This document shows positions 63,483 to 64,000 of a DNA stretch of 64,000 nt, piece by piece. Made by a program: the position numbers and the translations under genes. The DNA is from Mycolicibacterium rutilum. Its GTDB lineage: Bacteria > Actinomycetota > Actinomycetes > Mycobacteriales > Mycobacteriaceae. Location: assembly GCF_900108565.1 (NCBI RefSeq), contig NZ_LT629971.1, positions 930,001 through 994,000 of the forward strand. Reading direction: 5' to 3'. Under the pieces are notes generated by a model, which worked only from the letters and a program-made list of their open reading frames with translations, did not search any database and was not told where the DNA came from. Numbering within the stretch: position 1 is the first letter of the stretch; every line of letters starts with the position of its first letter.

Positions 63483-64000
63483 ATGACCGAGCCCGCAGAC
63501 CTGTACCACCAATACGAACGGGAGCGGGCGCGAGCCGAGCGGCTGGCCGACCGCGACGAGTTCCGTGGGGCATTGGTCAATTCACTGCAGGAGGGGTTCT
63601 TCGTCGTCGACGGCAGCGGCGCCGTGATCGAGATCAACGATGCGTTCGCCGAGATCACCGGCTACGGCCAGGCCGATCTGCCGTACCCGATGCCGCACCC
63701 GTGGGTGGGCGACGAGGCGGCCGCCGAAGGCCGCAGGGACGCGCTGCTGCGCGACGGTCGGCTGACCGGCGAAATCGAGATCCGGCACCGTGACGGACGG
63801 CGGCGGTGGGTGGCGGTCAGCATCAACGCCGTCACCGGTCAGCAGACGGGCGGGGACCATTCGGGGGGCCTCTACGTGGGCACCATCCGCGACGTCACCT
63901 CCGCGCGCGCGACCACCGCACGCGACCGCGCGGTCGCACGGCTCGCGACCGCGGTCAGTGTCGCCAAGAGCGTCGACGAGGTGCTGAACATCACGCTCGA
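63483..64000 (+). CDS. PAS-domain sensor protein (partial)
   Basis: The frame is open from ATG 63483 to the right edge. The visible 172 residues hold a PAS domain (about 25-140: ALVNSLQEGFFVVDGSGAVIEINDAFAEITGYGQADL to GGLYVGTIRDVTSARATT) followed by a coiled linker and the start of another domain (VARLATAVSVAKSVDEVLNITL), which has the entry sequence of a GAF domain. Next to a STAS factor, a SpoIIE/RsbU-like PP2C phosphatase output is likely but lies outside the window. Confidence 0.75.
   Translation, partial: MTEPADLYHQYERERARAERLADRDEFRGALVNSLQEGFFVVDGSGAVIEINDAFAEITGYGQADLPYPMPHPWVGDEAAAEGRRDALLRDGRLTGEIEIRHRDGRRRWVAVSINAVTGQQTGGDHSGGLYVGTIRDVTSARATTARDRAVARLATAVSVAKSVDEVLNITL

Overview
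The window is high-GC actinobacterial DNA. It carries the mmpL3 and mmpL11 neighbourhood, hemophores, OmamA/OmamB, Zmp1, a mycobacterial L,D-transpeptidase, RicR, PncA and FusA2. Gene content and order fit a Mycobacterium, most likely a rapid-growing Mycolicibacterium-type species. No rRNA, tRNA or CRISPR array is visible. Names of the form Rv.... are M. tuberculosis homologues recalled from general knowledge; no search was run.

Bases 1-24195 form a conserved chromosomal core that mirrors the M. tuberculosis Rv0187-Rv0209 order. It starts with a partial Rv0209-like protein, then trmB, an NYN-domain protein and mmpL3. Next come an AI-2E-type permease, a YbhN/LPG-synthase-type membrane protein, a DUF3054 protein and a PrrA/PrrB-type two-component pair. 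Two hemophore-family secreted proteins are followed by mmpL11 with two translationally coupled small genes, then omamA-omamB and zmp1. The stretch ends with an L,D-transpeptidase (LdtE type), a PPOX/thiamine-binding gene pair, a copper module (DUF305 lipoprotein, ricR and an exact RicR operator), ilvD, a SRPBCC protein and an O-methyltransferase. The main themes are mycomembrane lipid export, haem handling, wall cross-linking and copper sensing.

Bases about 24200-31400 look like an accessory insertion with visibly lower GC at its left end. They hold an EspJ-like protein with a YxxxD secretion motif, a proline-rich single-pass membrane protein with a duplicated two-cysteine ectodomain, and an EspK-like protein. 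An IS110-family element with a structured non-coding segment 5' of its transposase and a 13E12-type DUF222/HNH protein follow. The Esp-like trio has no ESX core genes beside it and is the most unusual part of the window.

Bases 31500-39430 hold a zinc alcohol dehydrogenase, an Orn/Lys/Arg-decarboxylase-type PLP enzyme, a four-gene overlapping membrane operon with a lipoprotein of possible cupredoxin fold and a 53-residue membrane peptide, pncA and an enoyl-CoA hydratase. Bases 39500-47320 concentrate alpha-glucan and trehalose genes: a GlgX-type debranching enzyme, maltokinase and trehalose synthase, plus a clan GH-A glycosidase and a TetR regulator.

Bases 47440-64000 hold a small HTH protein, a HugZ-like protein, pyrE, a four-gene ABC importer, a TetR regulator next to a palindrome, a divergent azoreductase/MarR pair around a perfect 13-bp inverted repeat, an F420-type PPOX protein with fusA2, and a coupled S53-peptidase/zinc-ribbon membrane operon. 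The window closes with a poly-threonine lipoprotein, a STAS anti-anti-sigma factor and the start of a PAS-domain sensor. Two long hairpins lie downstream of convergent gene pairs (18.4 kb and 49.3 kb) and probably act as bidirectional terminators.
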